Assembly: GCA_026196775.1 (NCBI GenBank)
Contig: JAPHUD010000012.1
Coordinates: forward strand, 165,060-229,059
From: Flavobacteriales bacterium
Lineage (GTDB): Bacteria; Bacteroidota; Bacteroidia; Flavobacteriales_E; Vicingaceae
Reading direction: 5' to 3'
DNA length: 64,000 nt
Part shown: positions 45,027 through 54,107 of the stretch, piece by piece
Position numbering within the stretch: the stretch's first letter is position 1
Layout of the letters: every line of letters starts with the position of its first letter
The notes under the pieces: generated by a model
Told to the model about the DNA's origin: nothing
Seen by the model: only the letters and a program-made list of their open reading frames with translations
The model's database searches: none
Translations under genes and position numbers: made by a program

Positions 45027-45078
45027 TAATAGCTGTGAAATCATATACTCAAAAACCTTAAAACATTTTCAGCTATTA
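45027..45078. repeat. inverted repeat in the divergent SET/recF intergenic region
   Basis: TAATAGCTG (45027-45035) and CAGCTATTA (45070-45078) are perfect 9-bp inverted arms separated by 34 nt; flanking TGAAA and TTTTCA continue the symmetry imperfectly. It lies between two divergent genes, so a regulatory role is possible, but this AT-rich region offers chance matches. Confidence 0.3.
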
Positions 45079-45228
45079 TTAGTACAAATGTAAATAGGAT
45101 TTTAATTCAAAAAACTTTTTTATCTATTTATTTTAAGGTGTTTTTAATATTTATTTTTTCTTAAAAACTATCTCACTAACCTTATAAATTTGAGATAAAA
45201 AAAAAGCAAGTGTATCAATTTGGTTGCT

Positions 45229-45236
45229 TAAATTTG
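45229..45236 (+). promoter_or_regulatory. TAnnTTTG element abutting the recF start
   Basis: TAAATTTG ends 4 bp before ATG 45241, the same geometry as at 8257-8264. Initiation at the usual distance would make a near-leaderless message. There is no clear -33 TTTG at 19-21 bp. Confidence 0.35.
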
Positions 45237-45240
45237 CTCT

Positions 45241-46344
45241 ATGATTTTATCTGAATTATCTATCATTAACTTTAAAAACTACGAAGAAGCTAACCTACAA
45301 CTTTCTGAAACTATTAATTGTTTCTTGGGAGATAATGGTGGTGGAAAAACCAATATTTTAGATGCTATATATTATTTATCTTTTTGTAAAAGTCATTTCA
45401 ACCCTATTGATAGTCAAAATATAAATCATGATGCTCCTTTTTTTGTGGTAGAAGGATATTTCAATAATCAGACAGAAACAGACAGAGTATATTGTGGCGT
45501 AAAAAGAGGTCAGAAAAAAGTTTTTAAATACAATAAAAAAGAATACACTAAGCTTGCCGACCATATTGGCAAAATTCCTTTAGTGATAATTACTCCAGCA
45601 GATACTTCTTTAATTATTGACGGAAGTGATGTTAGAAGAAAATTTGTTGACGGTATCATTTGTCAATATGATAATAGTTACCTTAACAATCTACTGAACT
45701 ACAACAAAGCCCTACAACAAAGAAATTTATTATTAAAATCGTTTTGGAACAATAGAAATTTTGATGCTGCTTCGTTAGAAATTTGGGATGACCAACTTAT
45801 TCAATTCGGAAAATATATTCACCAAGCAAGGCAAGAATTTGTGGAACAATTTGCTCCATTTTTTCAAGAATATTATACTTTATTAAGTAATCAAAAAGAA
45901 AAAGTTTTTTTATTGTACGATTCTAAATTAAACGATACTTATTTTGAAACTTTATTGCAGCAAAGTCTTGAAAAAGATAAAGCTACAAGCTATACCAATG
46001 TTGGTGTTCATAAAGATGATTTAGTTTTTAATATTGGTGAATTTCCCATCAAAAAATTTGGTTCGCAAGGACAACAAAAAACCTATTTATTAGCCTTAAA
46101 ATTGGCACAAGCAGCTCTGATTCAAAATATAAAAAGCACAAAAGTTACACTTTTACTAGATGATATTTATGACAAGCTAGACAACAAAAGAATGAATCAA
46201 TTAATTAATATTGTAGGTAGCAAACAATTTGGACAAACGTTTATTACAGATACTTCTTTTGATAGAATTCCATCTATACTTGAAAGTGAAAAACTATCAT
46301 TTAAAGTATTTAATGTATCTAACGGAAAAATTGAAAAACAATGA
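45241..46344 (+). CDS. recF: DNA replication and repair protein RecF
   Basis: A 367-residue SMC-like ATPase that helps load RecA at gaps. Walker A is FLGDNGGGKTNILDAIYYL (about 29-47), the ABC-type signature is KKFGSQGQQKTYLLALKLAQ, and Walker B is VTLLLDDIYDKLDNKRM. LSIINFKNYEEANL is the typical N-terminus. Its stop overlaps the start of the DciA-like gene in the sequence ATGA. The usual neighbours dnaA, dnaN and gyrB are absent. Confidence 0.96.
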   Translation: MILSELSIINFKNYEEANLQLSETINCFLGDNGGGKTNILDAIYYLSFCKSHFNPIDSQNINHDAPFFVVEGYFNNQTETDRVYCGVKRGQKKVFKYNKKEYTKLADHIGKIPLVIITPADTSLIIDGSDVRRKFVDGIICQYDNSYLNNLLNYNKALQQRNLLLKSFWNNRNFDAASLEIWDDQLIQFGKYIHQARQEFVEQFAPFFQEYYTLLSNQKEKVFLLYDSKLNDTYFETLLQQSLEKDKATSYTNVGVHKDDLVFNIGEFPIKKFGSQGQQKTYLLALKLAQAALIQNIKSTKVTLLLDDIYDKLDNKRMNQLINIVGSKQFGQTFITDTSFDRIPSILESEKLSFKVFNVSNGKIEKQ

Positions 46345-46622
46345 GTGAAAAACCCATAAAAGAATTAGTTGACAAAATACTTAGAGCTTACGGATATCAA
46401 GATCAGTTAGATGAAATTGAGCTGATTAAACAATACGAGTTGGCTGTTGGAAATATGTTTGTAAAACATACTGAAAAAGTTTATTTTCAAAATAAAAAAT
46501 TGTTTGTAAAACTAAACTCTGCTGCCTTAAGGCAAGAAATGAGTTATGCTAAAGAAGCCTTAAAAGAAAAGCTTAACAGCACCATGGGACGACATATTAT
46601 TAATGAAATAGTAATCATTTAA
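46341..46622 (+). CDS. DUF721 (DciA-like) protein
   Basis: A 93-residue single-domain DUF721 protein. The pattern IELIKQYELAVGNMFVKHTEKVYFQNKKLFVKLNSAALRQEMSYAK (about 26-71) is characteristic. DciA, a member of this family, loads the replicative helicase DnaB in bacteria lacking DnaC. The 4-bp overlap with recF indicates coupled translation and a replication-linked role. Confidence 0.88.
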   Translation: MSEKPIKELVDKILRAYGYQDQLDEIELIKQYELAVGNMFVKHTEKVYFQNKKLFVKLNSAALRQEMSYAKEALKEKLNSTMGRHIINEIVII

Positions 46623-46632
46623 CTATCTTAAA

Positions 46633-47445
46633 ATGAAATTTTTTAATGACATTGGAAATGGATTAGCCGCTTACCCAAAAGCAATTGGTTTAATTTTCTC
46701 AAACGGATTATGGTGGTATTTTTTATTCCCCATTTTACTTAATATTTTGTTTTTTGTAGGTGGTTTTTATGGTATTGGCGTGTTATCTGATGCTGTTCAA
46801 GAATGGTTATCATCTTTATTAGAAAGTGATAGCGACACCTTTTTAGGCTTTACATTTTTAAAAGATGTAGGACTTTATATTCAAAAAATTGCTAGTGGTT
46901 TTTTATGGATATTTCTAAAAATTATCTTCTTCTTTATTTTTGCCACTTTTGGTGGATATATCGTTATTATTTGTTTGTCGCCCATTTTTGCTATTCTTTC
47001 TGAAAAAACAGAAGAAATTTTAACCGGAAAAAAATATCCTTTTAATGCTGACCAATTAATGCGAGACATTGTGAGAGGAGTTTTAATTGCGTTTAGAAAT
47101 GTTTTTATAGAAACCTTATTCATCATCCTGTTCTTTATACTTAGCTTTATTCCTATTGTTGGTCAGGTAGCTGCTATTGTTATGTTTTTTATATCTGCCT
47201 ATTTCTACGGCTTCTCCTTTATTGATTACTACCTTGAAAGACAAAAATATAACCTAAGTCAAAGTGTGAGGTTTATGCGTCTTAACAAAGGTGTAGCTAT
47301 AGCTAACGGAAGTATTTTTGCTTTAGTGATGTATATTCCTTTTTGCGGAATAACCTTAGCAGGTTTTGTAGCAATAGTTTCTGTTGTGGCCGCTTCAATT
47401 TCCACACATAAAGTTATTAATAATAAAAGTATTCAGAATATATAA
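46633..47445 (+). CDS. EI24/CysZ-like membrane protein
   Basis: A 270-residue inner-membrane protein with about five hydrophobic helices and the family core FFIFATFGGYIVIICLSPIFAILSEKTEEILTGKKYPF (about 96-133). PIVGQVAAIVMFFISAYFYGFSFIDYYLERQ follows near 173-203. CysZ members import sulfate; the EI24 family is broader and no cysteine-pathway gene is nearby, so sulfate transport is only a possibility. It lies 10 bp after the DUF721 gene and 15 bp before mqnA, so all four genes from recF to mqnA are likely cotranscribed. Confidence 0.88.
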   Translation: MKFFNDIGNGLAAYPKAIGLIFSNGLWWYFLFPILLNILFFVGGFYGIGVLSDAVQEWLSSLLESDSDTFLGFTFLKDVGLYIQKIASGFLWIFLKIIFFFIFATFGGYIVIICLSPIFAILSEKTEEILTGKKYPFNADQLMRDIVRGVLIAFRNVFIETLFIILFFILSFIPIVGQVAAIVMFFISAYFYGFSFIDYYLERQKYNLSQSVRFMRLNKGVAIANGSIFALVMYIPFCGITLAGFVAIVSVVAASISTHKVINNKSIQNI

Positions 47446-47460
47446 AGGTTAAATTAAAAA

Positions 47461-48204
47461 ATGAATTACAAAATATCGGCAGTATCTTATGCTAACACCT
47501 ACCCTTTTTTATATGCGTTAAAAAACAGTGATTTGATTAAAGATATTTCACTTTCGTTAGATTACCCTGCTTTGTGTGCCGAAAAACTATTGACCAATCA
47601 AGTAGATATTGGCTTAGTTCCTATAGCCATTTTACCAAAATTAAAAGAATATCATATTATTTCTAACTATTGTATTGGAGCTGTTGGTAAAGTAAAATCT
47701 GTGCTACTACTTAGCGATGTTCCTCTAAATGAAATAAAAACCATTTGGCTCGATTATCAATCTAAAACCTCAATAAACCTTACAAAAATATTGGCTGCCA
47801 ACTTTTGGAAAATAAATCCTGAATGGCAGAATGCTACCGCAGGTTTTGAAAACAAAATAGCAGGAACTATTGCTGGAGTTGTTATTGGTGATAGAACTTT
47901 TAATTTAGAAAAAACTTATAAATATGTTTATGATTTGTCTGAAGAATGGCAAAAATTTACTGGTTTACCCTTTGTTTTTGCCTGTTGGGTTGCCAATAAA
48001 AAGATTGATGTTGAATTTATTAATCAGTTTAATAACGCATTGAGCGATAAAATGTTTAACACTGATGAAGTACTTAACTATTTTAATATTGATGAAGATA
48101 AAAAAGCTTTTTTAACCAATTATTTAAATAACGATATTAGCTATCACCTTGATGAAGCTAAAAAAAATGCCATTGATAAATTTTTAAGCTCACTTCCTAA
48201 ATAA
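47461..48204 (+). CDS. mqnA: chorismate dehydratase (futalosine menaquinone pathway)
   Basis: A 247-residue periplasmic-binding-protein-fold enzyme that dehydrates chorismate in the futalosine route to menaquinone. Family features are the N-terminal SAVSYANTYPFLYAL (about 6-20), VDIGLVPIAILPKL near residues 49-62, VGKVKSVLLLSD and LDYQSKTSINLTKIL near 96-110, and GVVIGDRTFNL near 138-148. There is no signal peptide, so it is cytoplasmic. Other mqn genes are not in the window. MqnA and MqnD share the fold; the N-terminus favours MqnA. Confidence 0.9.
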   Translation: MNYKISAVSYANTYPFLYALKNSDLIKDISLSLDYPALCAEKLLTNQVDIGLVPIAILPKLKEYHIISNYCIGAVGKVKSVLLLSDVPLNEIKTIWLDYQSKTSINLTKILAANFWKINPEWQNATAGFENKIAGTIAGVVIGDRTFNLEKTYKYVYDLSEEWQKFTGLPFVFACWVANKKIDVEFINQFNNALSDKMFNTDEVLNYFNIDEDKKAFLTNYLNNDISYHLDEAKKNAIDKFLSSLPK

Positions 48205-48365
48205 CTACCTATCAGTTAGTTTTTTTTTATATGTAAAAAATAATTTGTTAATATTGTTGTTCACAAATTGAACTATGTTATTTCAACCTGAATTTGTATA
48301 TTTACAATACTAAATTTGTAATTGATTTAACAAGCTTTTTTATTATTAAAACCTATCTATTGTCT

Positions 48366-49985
48366 ATGAAACAATTATCGCTAATCATAACGGTATTATT
48401 GATTTTTACTAGTGTTGCTTTTACTCAAAACGATAAAAAAAAGAGCAAAATAACCTACAAGCTTAAAATGGCAGAGGCCAATCATGCCTTTGTTGGAGAC
48501 CGAAACTATAGAGCTGCTCTTAATATTTACAGAGAACTTATGACAAGTTTTACCAATGATGCTATGATTAATTATAGAATTGGAGAATGTTATTTAGCTA
48601 TGAACGATGCTGAATTAGCAGTTGAATATTTTTTAAACGCTAAAAACCTTGATGATAAAATTGCTCATGAACTTTATTTTAAACTGGGAGAAGCTTACCA
48701 TAAAAATGACCAGTTAGACGATGCTCTTGCTGCCTTTAATCATTTTAAGGCTAATGCTAAGAAAAAATATTTAAAGTCAAATGATGTAACTAAAATGATA
48801 ACTCAGGTAAATTATGCCATTAAAATGAAACAACATCCTGTTGATGTTAAAATAGAAATTCTTTCTAAAAATATTAATTCAAGGGGTGGTGATTATGCTC
48901 CCTCTATAACTGCTGATGGAAAGACCATGATTTTCACGTCAAGGAGATCTGACACCAAAGGTGGTGGAATAGATAAAGCTGGCGACTACAAATATTATGA
49001 AGATGTTTATATCTCTCATTGGGATTCTATTAATAATGAATGGGGAAGGTCTTATCCTATTGAAGGAAATATAAACACTGAAGGACATGATGCTAGTTTA
49101 AGTATTTCTCCTAGTGGTGAAGAAATTTTTATTTATAGAAATGATGGTAATTTATATATCGGAGATATTTTTCTGTCAAAAAAGAGAAACTCAGGTAAAT
49201 GGAGTACTCCTAGGTCATTAGAAAAACCCGTAAATACATCTTATTTTGAAAGTTCAGCTCAACTTACTGCTGATGGAAACTACCTCTTTTTTGTTAGTGA
49301 AAGAACTGGAAAAAAAAACAATCCTGTTGGAAAAGGAGATATTTATATCTCACAAAAAAAATCTAATACCGTTTGGTTAGAACCTAAAAATATTGGTTCA
49401 ACAATCAATACTCCAGAAGATGAAATTTCAGTTTTTATTCATCCTGATGGAAGGACATTGTTTTTTAGCTCTAAAGGACATCTTTCTATGGGTGGTTATG
49501 ATATTTTTATGACAAGACTTCAAGATGATAGTACTTGGACTACTCCACAAAATTTAGGTTACCCAATTAATTCAGTAAATGATGACTTACATTTTGTGTT
49601 GAGTACTGATGGAAAAACCGCTTATTACTCCAACCAAAGAAAAGATGGTATGGGAGAAAGAGATATTTATAAAATTGATATGAGTAACTACCCTGTTTTA
49701 ACAGAAGGTGTATCCATAAACCTTTCTATTTTAAAAGGCGAAATTAAAAACCCAGAACAAGAAGTTATAATTGCTAAAATTGATTTTAAAGATGAAAGTG
49801 GAAAGGTGGTTGCTTCAACTACATCAACTGATGAGGGACGTTACTTCATTACCTTAGTAGGAAATAAAAAATACACCTTAGAAATTACTGCTGAAGGTTA
49901 TCAAACACTTACAAAAACTGTTGATTTAGGCATTGGAAAAGAAACCATACTAACACAATCAGCAAATTTTGTATTGGAAAAATAA
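48366..49985 (+). CDS. TPR-PD40 envelope protein without OmpA domain
   Basis: A 539-residue secreted protein; the start at ATG 48366 gives a signal peptide MKQLSLIITVLLIFTSVAFTQ, and the upstream open frame is disregarded. Domain order is TPR (about 30-150), PD40 propeller (about 170-440, with repeats such as DGRTLFFSSKGHLSMGGYDIFM) and a carboxypeptidase-regulatory-like domain (about 455-539). It resembles the protein at 17537-19672 closely in the propeller but ends before any OmpA domain, so it cannot anchor to peptidoglycan in the same way. Paralogy is clear; the partner is unknown. Confidence 0.88.
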   Translation: MKQLSLIITVLLIFTSVAFTQNDKKKSKITYKLKMAEANHAFVGDRNYRAALNIYRELMTSFTNDAMINYRIGECYLAMNDAELAVEYFLNAKNLDDKIAHELYFKLGEAYHKNDQLDDALAAFNHFKANAKKKYLKSNDVTKMITQVNYAIKMKQHPVDVKIEILSKNINSRGGDYAPSITADGKTMIFTSRRSDTKGGGIDKAGDYKYYEDVYISHWDSINNEWGRSYPIEGNINTEGHDASLSISPSGEEIFIYRNDGNLYIGDIFLSKKRNSGKWSTPRSLEKPVNTSYFESSAQLTADGNYLFFVSERTGKKNNPVGKGDIYISQKKSNTVWLEPKNIGSTINTPEDEISVFIHPDGRTLFFSSKGHLSMGGYDIFMTRLQDDSTWTTPQNLGYPINSVNDDLHFVLSTDGKTAYYSNQRKDGMGERDIYKIDMSNYPVLTEGVSINLSILKGEIKNPEQEVIIAKIDFKDESGKVVASTTSTDEGRYFITLVGNKKYTLEITAEGYQTLTKTVDLGIGKETILTQSANFVLEK

Positions 49986-50194
49986 TTTTCACTCTAATCT
50001 ACATTTTAAGTTCATAACTACTTCTGTTTCGCTTTTACCTATTGACTAAATCAATAGTGACATTTTAAGACCTAGCACTAGCCACTGATTATTAACGACT
50101 TAACTCTTAACATTTTTTAACACCGAACAAGCCTTCTCCATAATAATAAACTAACTTAGCTGCTTAATTTAGCAACAATAAAACTAAAAAAATT

Positions 50195-51244
50195 ATGGAA
50201 GAAGCACATACACCTACTCCACCTTTATCTTCTGCCTCTTCAGAAGGTTCAACAGATGTGGATATTAGAGCATTAAATGAAAAAATTCAAAAAGAAAGTT
50301 CCTTTGTAGACTTGCTTACCATGGAAATGGACAAAGTAATTATTGGCCAGAAACACATGACAGAAAGATTGTTAATTGGCTTGTTATCTAATGGTCATGT
50401 TCTTTTAGAGGGTGTTCCTGGTTTAGCAAAAACACTTGCTATAAACACGTTAGCAAAAGCTATAGACGCTAAATTTAGTCGTGTTCAGTTTACTCCGGAT
50501 TTACTTCCTGCTGATATTATAGGTACCATGATTTACAACCAAAAGCAAGAAGCTTTTACTGTTAAAAAAGGACCTATCTTCGCTAATTTTGTCCTTGCCG
50601 ATGAGATCAATCGTGCTCCTGCAAAAGTGCAAAGTGCTTTATTAGAAGCCATGCAAGAGCGTCAGATAACCATTGGAGAAGAAACATTCCATTTACCTGA
50701 ACCATTTTTAGTATTAGCCACCCAAAACCCTATTGAACAAGAAGGTACTTACCCTCTACCAGAAGCTCAAGTAGATAGATTTATGCTAAAAGTAGTGCTA
50801 GATTATCCTAAAAAAGAAGAGGAAAAAATAATTATTAGAAACAATATCTCTAAAGCAGGATTTCCAAAACCAAATCGCGTTCTTAAACCTGAAGACATTC
50901 TTAAAGCTAGAAATGTGGTCAGAGAGGTTTATATGGATGAAAAAATTGAACAATACATTGTAAATATTGTCGATGCGACAAGACATCCTGAAGATTATAA
51001 TCTTACTGAATACAAAAACCTAATTACTTTTGGAGGGTCTCCAAGAGCAAGTATTAACTTAGCATTGGCTTCTAAAGCGTATGCTTTTATAAAACGTAGA
51101 GGTTATGTAATTCCTGAAGATGTGAGAGCAATTTGCCATGATGTGTTGAGGCACAGAATTGGTTTAAGTTATGAAGCTGAAGCTGAAAACATAACCAGTA
51201 CAGACATTATTAATGGTATTTTAAACAATGTTGAAATCCCATAA
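50195..51244 (+). CDS. MoxR-family AAA+ ATPase
   Basis: A 349-residue MoxR AAA+ ATPase, first gene of the Bat (aerotolerance) operon. Walker A is GVPGLAKTLAIN (about 74-85, the family's GxxGxxKT), Walker B is FVLADEINRAPAKVQSALLEAM, and sensor 1 is VLATQNPIEQEGTYPLPEAQVDRFMLK. MoxR proteins act as chaperones for von Willebrand factor A (VWA) proteins, here BatA and BatB. Its N-terminal 30 residues are unstructured and rich in Pro, Ser and Glu. The upstream 209 bp hold a small CTATTGA/TCAATAG inverted repeat (50039-50057) and TAATTTAGC near the start. Confidence 0.96.
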   Translation: MEEAHTPTPPLSSASSEGSTDVDIRALNEKIQKESSFVDLLTMEMDKVIIGQKHMTERLLIGLLSNGHVLLEGVPGLAKTLAINTLAKAIDAKFSRVQFTPDLLPADIIGTMIYNQKQEAFTVKKGPIFANFVLADEINRAPAKVQSALLEAMQERQITIGEETFHLPEPFLVLATQNPIEQEGTYPLPEAQVDRFMLKVVLDYPKKEEEKIIIRNNISKAGFPKPNRVLKPEDILKARNVVREVYMDEKIEQYIVNIVDATRHPEDYNLTEYKNLITFGGSPRASINLALASKAYAFIKRRGYVIPEDVRAICHDVLRHRIGLSYEAEAENITSTDIINGILNNVEIP

Positions 51245-51299
51245 AACCTAATTAGAAATTAAACTAATAATTGATAAATCAAATTTCTAATTATTACAA

Positions 51300-52178
51300 A
51301 TGAGCTATAATAGTACGTCTGAACTTTTAAAAAAAGTTAGAAAAATAGAAATAAAAACTCGTGGATTAAGCAATCAGCTTTTTTCAGGAGAATATCATTC
51401 TGCTTTTAAAGGAAGAGGTATGGCTTTTAGCGAAGTTAGAGAATACCAACATGGAGATGAAATAAGAACCATAGACTGGAATGTTACCGCTCGTTTTAAC
51501 CATCCTTATGTAAAAGTTTTTGAAGAAGAACGAGAAATGACCGTTATGATTTTGGTTGATGTTAGCGGATCTGGATATTTTGGAACTCAACAAAAAAGTA
51601 AGCAAGAATTAGCAACAGAACTTTGTGCTGTACTTTCTTTTTCAGCCATTCAAAACAACGACAAAGTTGGCGTAATTTTCTTCTCAGATAAAATTGAAAA
51701 GTTTATTCCTCCTAAAAAAGGCAAGAGTCATATTTTAATGATTATTAGACATTTAATTGATTTTCAACCCGAAAGCAAAGGAACAGACATTGAGGTAGCT
51801 ATTAAGTATTTAAACAATGTTATTAAAAGAAGAGCTACAACTTTTATTATTTCAGATTTTATAGCTAAATACAACTATGAAGATGCTTTAAAAATTGCTA
51901 ATAAAAAGCATGACATTATTGCTTTACAGCTTTACGATAAAGCAGAAGAAAATTTACCCGACCTTGGTTTAGTGCCATTTTTAGATGCCGAAACTAACCA
52001 ATTGCAATGGATAAACTCATCTAATAAACAAGTAAGAAAAGATTATGAAATTGCTTCCTTAAAAAGAAAAGATAAGCTAAAAACAATATTTAAAAAAGCT
52101 GGTGTGGACAGTGCTTCTATTGGTACACATCAAGATTACGTTAAACCATTAATGACTTTATTTAAGAAAAGAGGGTGA
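51300..52178 (+). CDS. DUF58 protein of the Bat operon
   Basis: A 292-residue DUF58 protein. The conserved core GRGMAFSEVREYQHGDEIRTIDWNVTARFNHPYVKVFEEEREMTVMILVDVSGSG spans about residues 38-91 and the VDVSGSG resembles a degenerate MIDAS of a VWA domain. DUF58 proteins accompany MoxR in many phyla. There is no membrane segment. It ends in GTGA, where the GTG is the start of the next gene. Confidence 0.95.
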   Translation: MSYNSTSELLKKVRKIEIKTRGLSNQLFSGEYHSAFKGRGMAFSEVREYQHGDEIRTIDWNVTARFNHPYVKVFEEEREMTVMILVDVSGSGYFGTQQKSKQELATELCAVLSFSAIQNNDKVGVIFFSDKIEKFIPPKKGKSHILMIIRHLIDFQPESKGTDIEVAIKYLNNVIKRRATTFIISDFIAKYNYEDALKIANKKHDIIALQLYDKAEENLPDLGLVPFLDAETNQLQWINSSNKQVRKDYEIASLKRKDKLKTIFKKAGVDSASIGTHQDYVKPLMTLFKKRG

Positions 52179-53116
52179 GAAAGTTAATTTACATATTCGT
52201 TGCGTTATTACTACCTAGTTTTGCTCTTTTTAGTCAAAATTTAGCAGTAAAAGCTGTTTTAGATACCAATTTTTTAATGATTGGCGAACAAACACAGCTT
52301 CACTTTATTGCCACTTACCAAGATAAAAATACCCAAATACTTTTTCCTCAACTAAATGATACCATCATAAAAGAAATTGAAGTACTTTCTAAATCTCCTA
52401 TTGACACTTCTGTTGCTGATGCTAACGGACTTTTTGCTCAAGCTCAATCATTGCTTATTACCAGTTTCGATTCGGGATATTATGTAATTCCTCCTTTCCA
52501 ATTTATTGTTAATGGCGATACTATTGAATCCGACCCGCTTTTGCTAGAAGTACAAAGCATGGAAGTTGATACTGCCAATGCTATTTTCGATATTAAACAA
52601 CCACTTTCCGAACCGTTTTCTATTAAAGATTGGTTAAAAGACAATTGGGTTTGGTTAGCAGCTATTTTAGCCGCTCTTATTGGAATTTTCTTTTTAGTAA
52701 GGTATTTAAGAAGAGAAAAGCCTGTTGTTGAAGAAAAAATTATCCCTAAAATCCCTGTACATGAAATTGCTTTAGAGAAACTAAGGCAGCTAAACGAGCA
52801 ACAGTTATGGCAGAATGGAAGAATAAAAGCCTATCATTCAGAAATTTCTGAAATATTGAGAGAATATATTGAAGAAAGATACCAAGTAAATGCACTAGAA
52901 GAAACCACTTCTGAAATTATGCACGGATTAAGGCTACATCAAATTCCTGAAGAATTAAAACTAAAACTTTCGCAAACACTTACCCTAGCCGATTTAGTAA
53001 AATTTGCTAAAGAACAGCCATTAGCAAATGAAAATGAAAATAGTTTGACTAATGCTATTGAATTTGTAGAAGCAACAAAAATGATTGAACCTGAAAACAC
53101 TAATCCTCATGCTTGA
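52175..53116 (+). CDS. membrane protein of the Bat operon (DUF4381-like position)
   Basis: A 313-residue protein starting at GTG 52175, overlapping the DUF58 stop by 4 bp. It has a signal peptide (MRKLIYIFVALLLPSFALFS), a periplasmic beta-rich domain (about 25-130), one membrane helix (about 158-177, WVWLAAILAALIGIFFLVRYL) and a cytoplasmic helical tail with EISEILREYIEERYQVNALEETTSEIM. The tail pattern also occurs in the DUF4381 and BatD C-terminal regions. It is part of the conserved operon order but has no accepted function. Confidence 0.85.
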   Translation: MRKLIYIFVALLLPSFALFSQNLAVKAVLDTNFLMIGEQTQLHFIATYQDKNTQILFPQLNDTIIKEIEVLSKSPIDTSVADANGLFAQAQSLLITSFDSGYYVIPPFQFIVNGDTIESDPLLLEVQSMEVDTANAIFDIKQPLSEPFSIKDWLKDNWVWLAAILAALIGIFFLVRYLRREKPVVEEKIIPKIPVHEIALEKLRQLNEQQLWQNGRIKAYHSEISEILREYIEERYQVNALEETTSEIMHGLRLHQIPEELKLKLSQTLTLADLVKFAKEQPLANENENSLTNAIEFVEATKMIEPENTNPHA

Positions 53117-54107
53117 TTTTTGGTACGACATATCATTTGCTAATCCAAATTTTTTCTGGTTGCTACTCATTATTCCTTTAATGATTGTTTGGTATATTTT
53201 AAGACTAAGAAAACTCCAAGGAAATGTAAAACTAAGTACCAACGAAAACTTAACTTCTACTTTTTTAGCCAAATCCAGACATAGTATATTTTTATTGAGA
53301 ATTATTGGTATTACTGCATTAATTACAGCTATTGCCCGACCACAAACTTCATCAAGCTGGCAAGATGTTTCTACCGAAGGAATTGATATTGTATTAAGTA
53401 TTGATGTTTCAGGAAGTATGTTAGCAGAAGATTTTAAACCTAATCGTTTGGAAGCTTGTAAGAACATTGCCATGGAATTTATTTCTAACAGACCAAACGA
53501 TAGAATGGGCTTAGTAGTTTTTGCTGGCGAAAGCTTTACTCAATGTCCACTAACTACCGACCATGATGTACTTATTAATCTTTTTACCAGCATACAAAAC
53601 GGTATGATTGAAGACGGAACAGCCATAGGAATGGGGTTAGCGACTTCTGTAAGCAGATTAAAAGATAGTGAAGCTAAAAGTAAAGTAGTTATTTTACTTA
53701 CAGATGGAATTAATAATTCAGGTTCTATCCCACCTGTAACCGCAGCAGAAATTGCTAGAGAATTTGGTGTAAGAGTTTATACTATTGGTGTAGGAACAAC
53801 AGGAACAGCTCCCACTCCTTATGTTGACCAATTTGGTAGGAAACAATACCAAGATGTACCTGTAAGAATTGATGAAGAAACAATGACTCAAATAGCTGAA
53901 ATGGCTGATGGAAAATATTTTAGAGCTAAAAGCAACAAAGAATTAGAAGAAATTTACAAAGAAATTGATAAAATGGAAAAATCTAAAATTAACGTTACTG
54001 ATTACAGAAAAAAATCGGAGAAATTTTTACCATTTGCCATATTAGCCGCTTGTGCTTTATTAATTGAATTCTTATTAACCAAAACACTTTACAAAAGCAT
54101 TGTTTAG
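53109..54107 (+). CDS. batA: BatA, von Willebrand factor A membrane protein
   Basis: A 332-residue protein with two N-terminal membrane helices, a VWA domain and a C-terminal helix. The MIDAS is SIDVSGSMLAEDFKPNRL (DxSxS) with LLTDGINNSG downstream. ATG 53109 overlaps the previous stop by 8 bp and gives MLDFWYDISFANPNFFWLL; an upstream in-frame ATG at 53085 is less likely. BatA and BatB form membrane complexes linked to aerotolerance in Bacteroides. Confidence 0.94.
   Translation: MLDFWYDISFANPNFFWLLLIIPLMIVWYILRLRKLQGNVKLSTNENLTSTFLAKSRHSIFLLRIIGITALITAIARPQTSSSWQDVSTEGIDIVLSIDVSGSMLAEDFKPNRLEACKNIAMEFISNRPNDRMGLVVFAGESFTQCPLTTDHDVLINLFTSIQNGMIEDGTAIGMGLATSVSRLKDSEAKSKVVILLTDGINNSGSIPPVTAAEIAREFGVRVYTIGVGTTGTAPTPYVDQFGRKQYQDVPVRIDEETMTQIAEMADGKYFRAKSNKELEEIYKEIDKMEKSKINVTDYRKKSEKFLPFAILAACALLIEFLLTKTLYKSIV

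Noticed and set aside
53021..53473. 150-codon minus-strand frame across the junction of two Bat genes
   Set aside because: Antisense to batA and its predecessor, both strongly supported; no domain in its translation.
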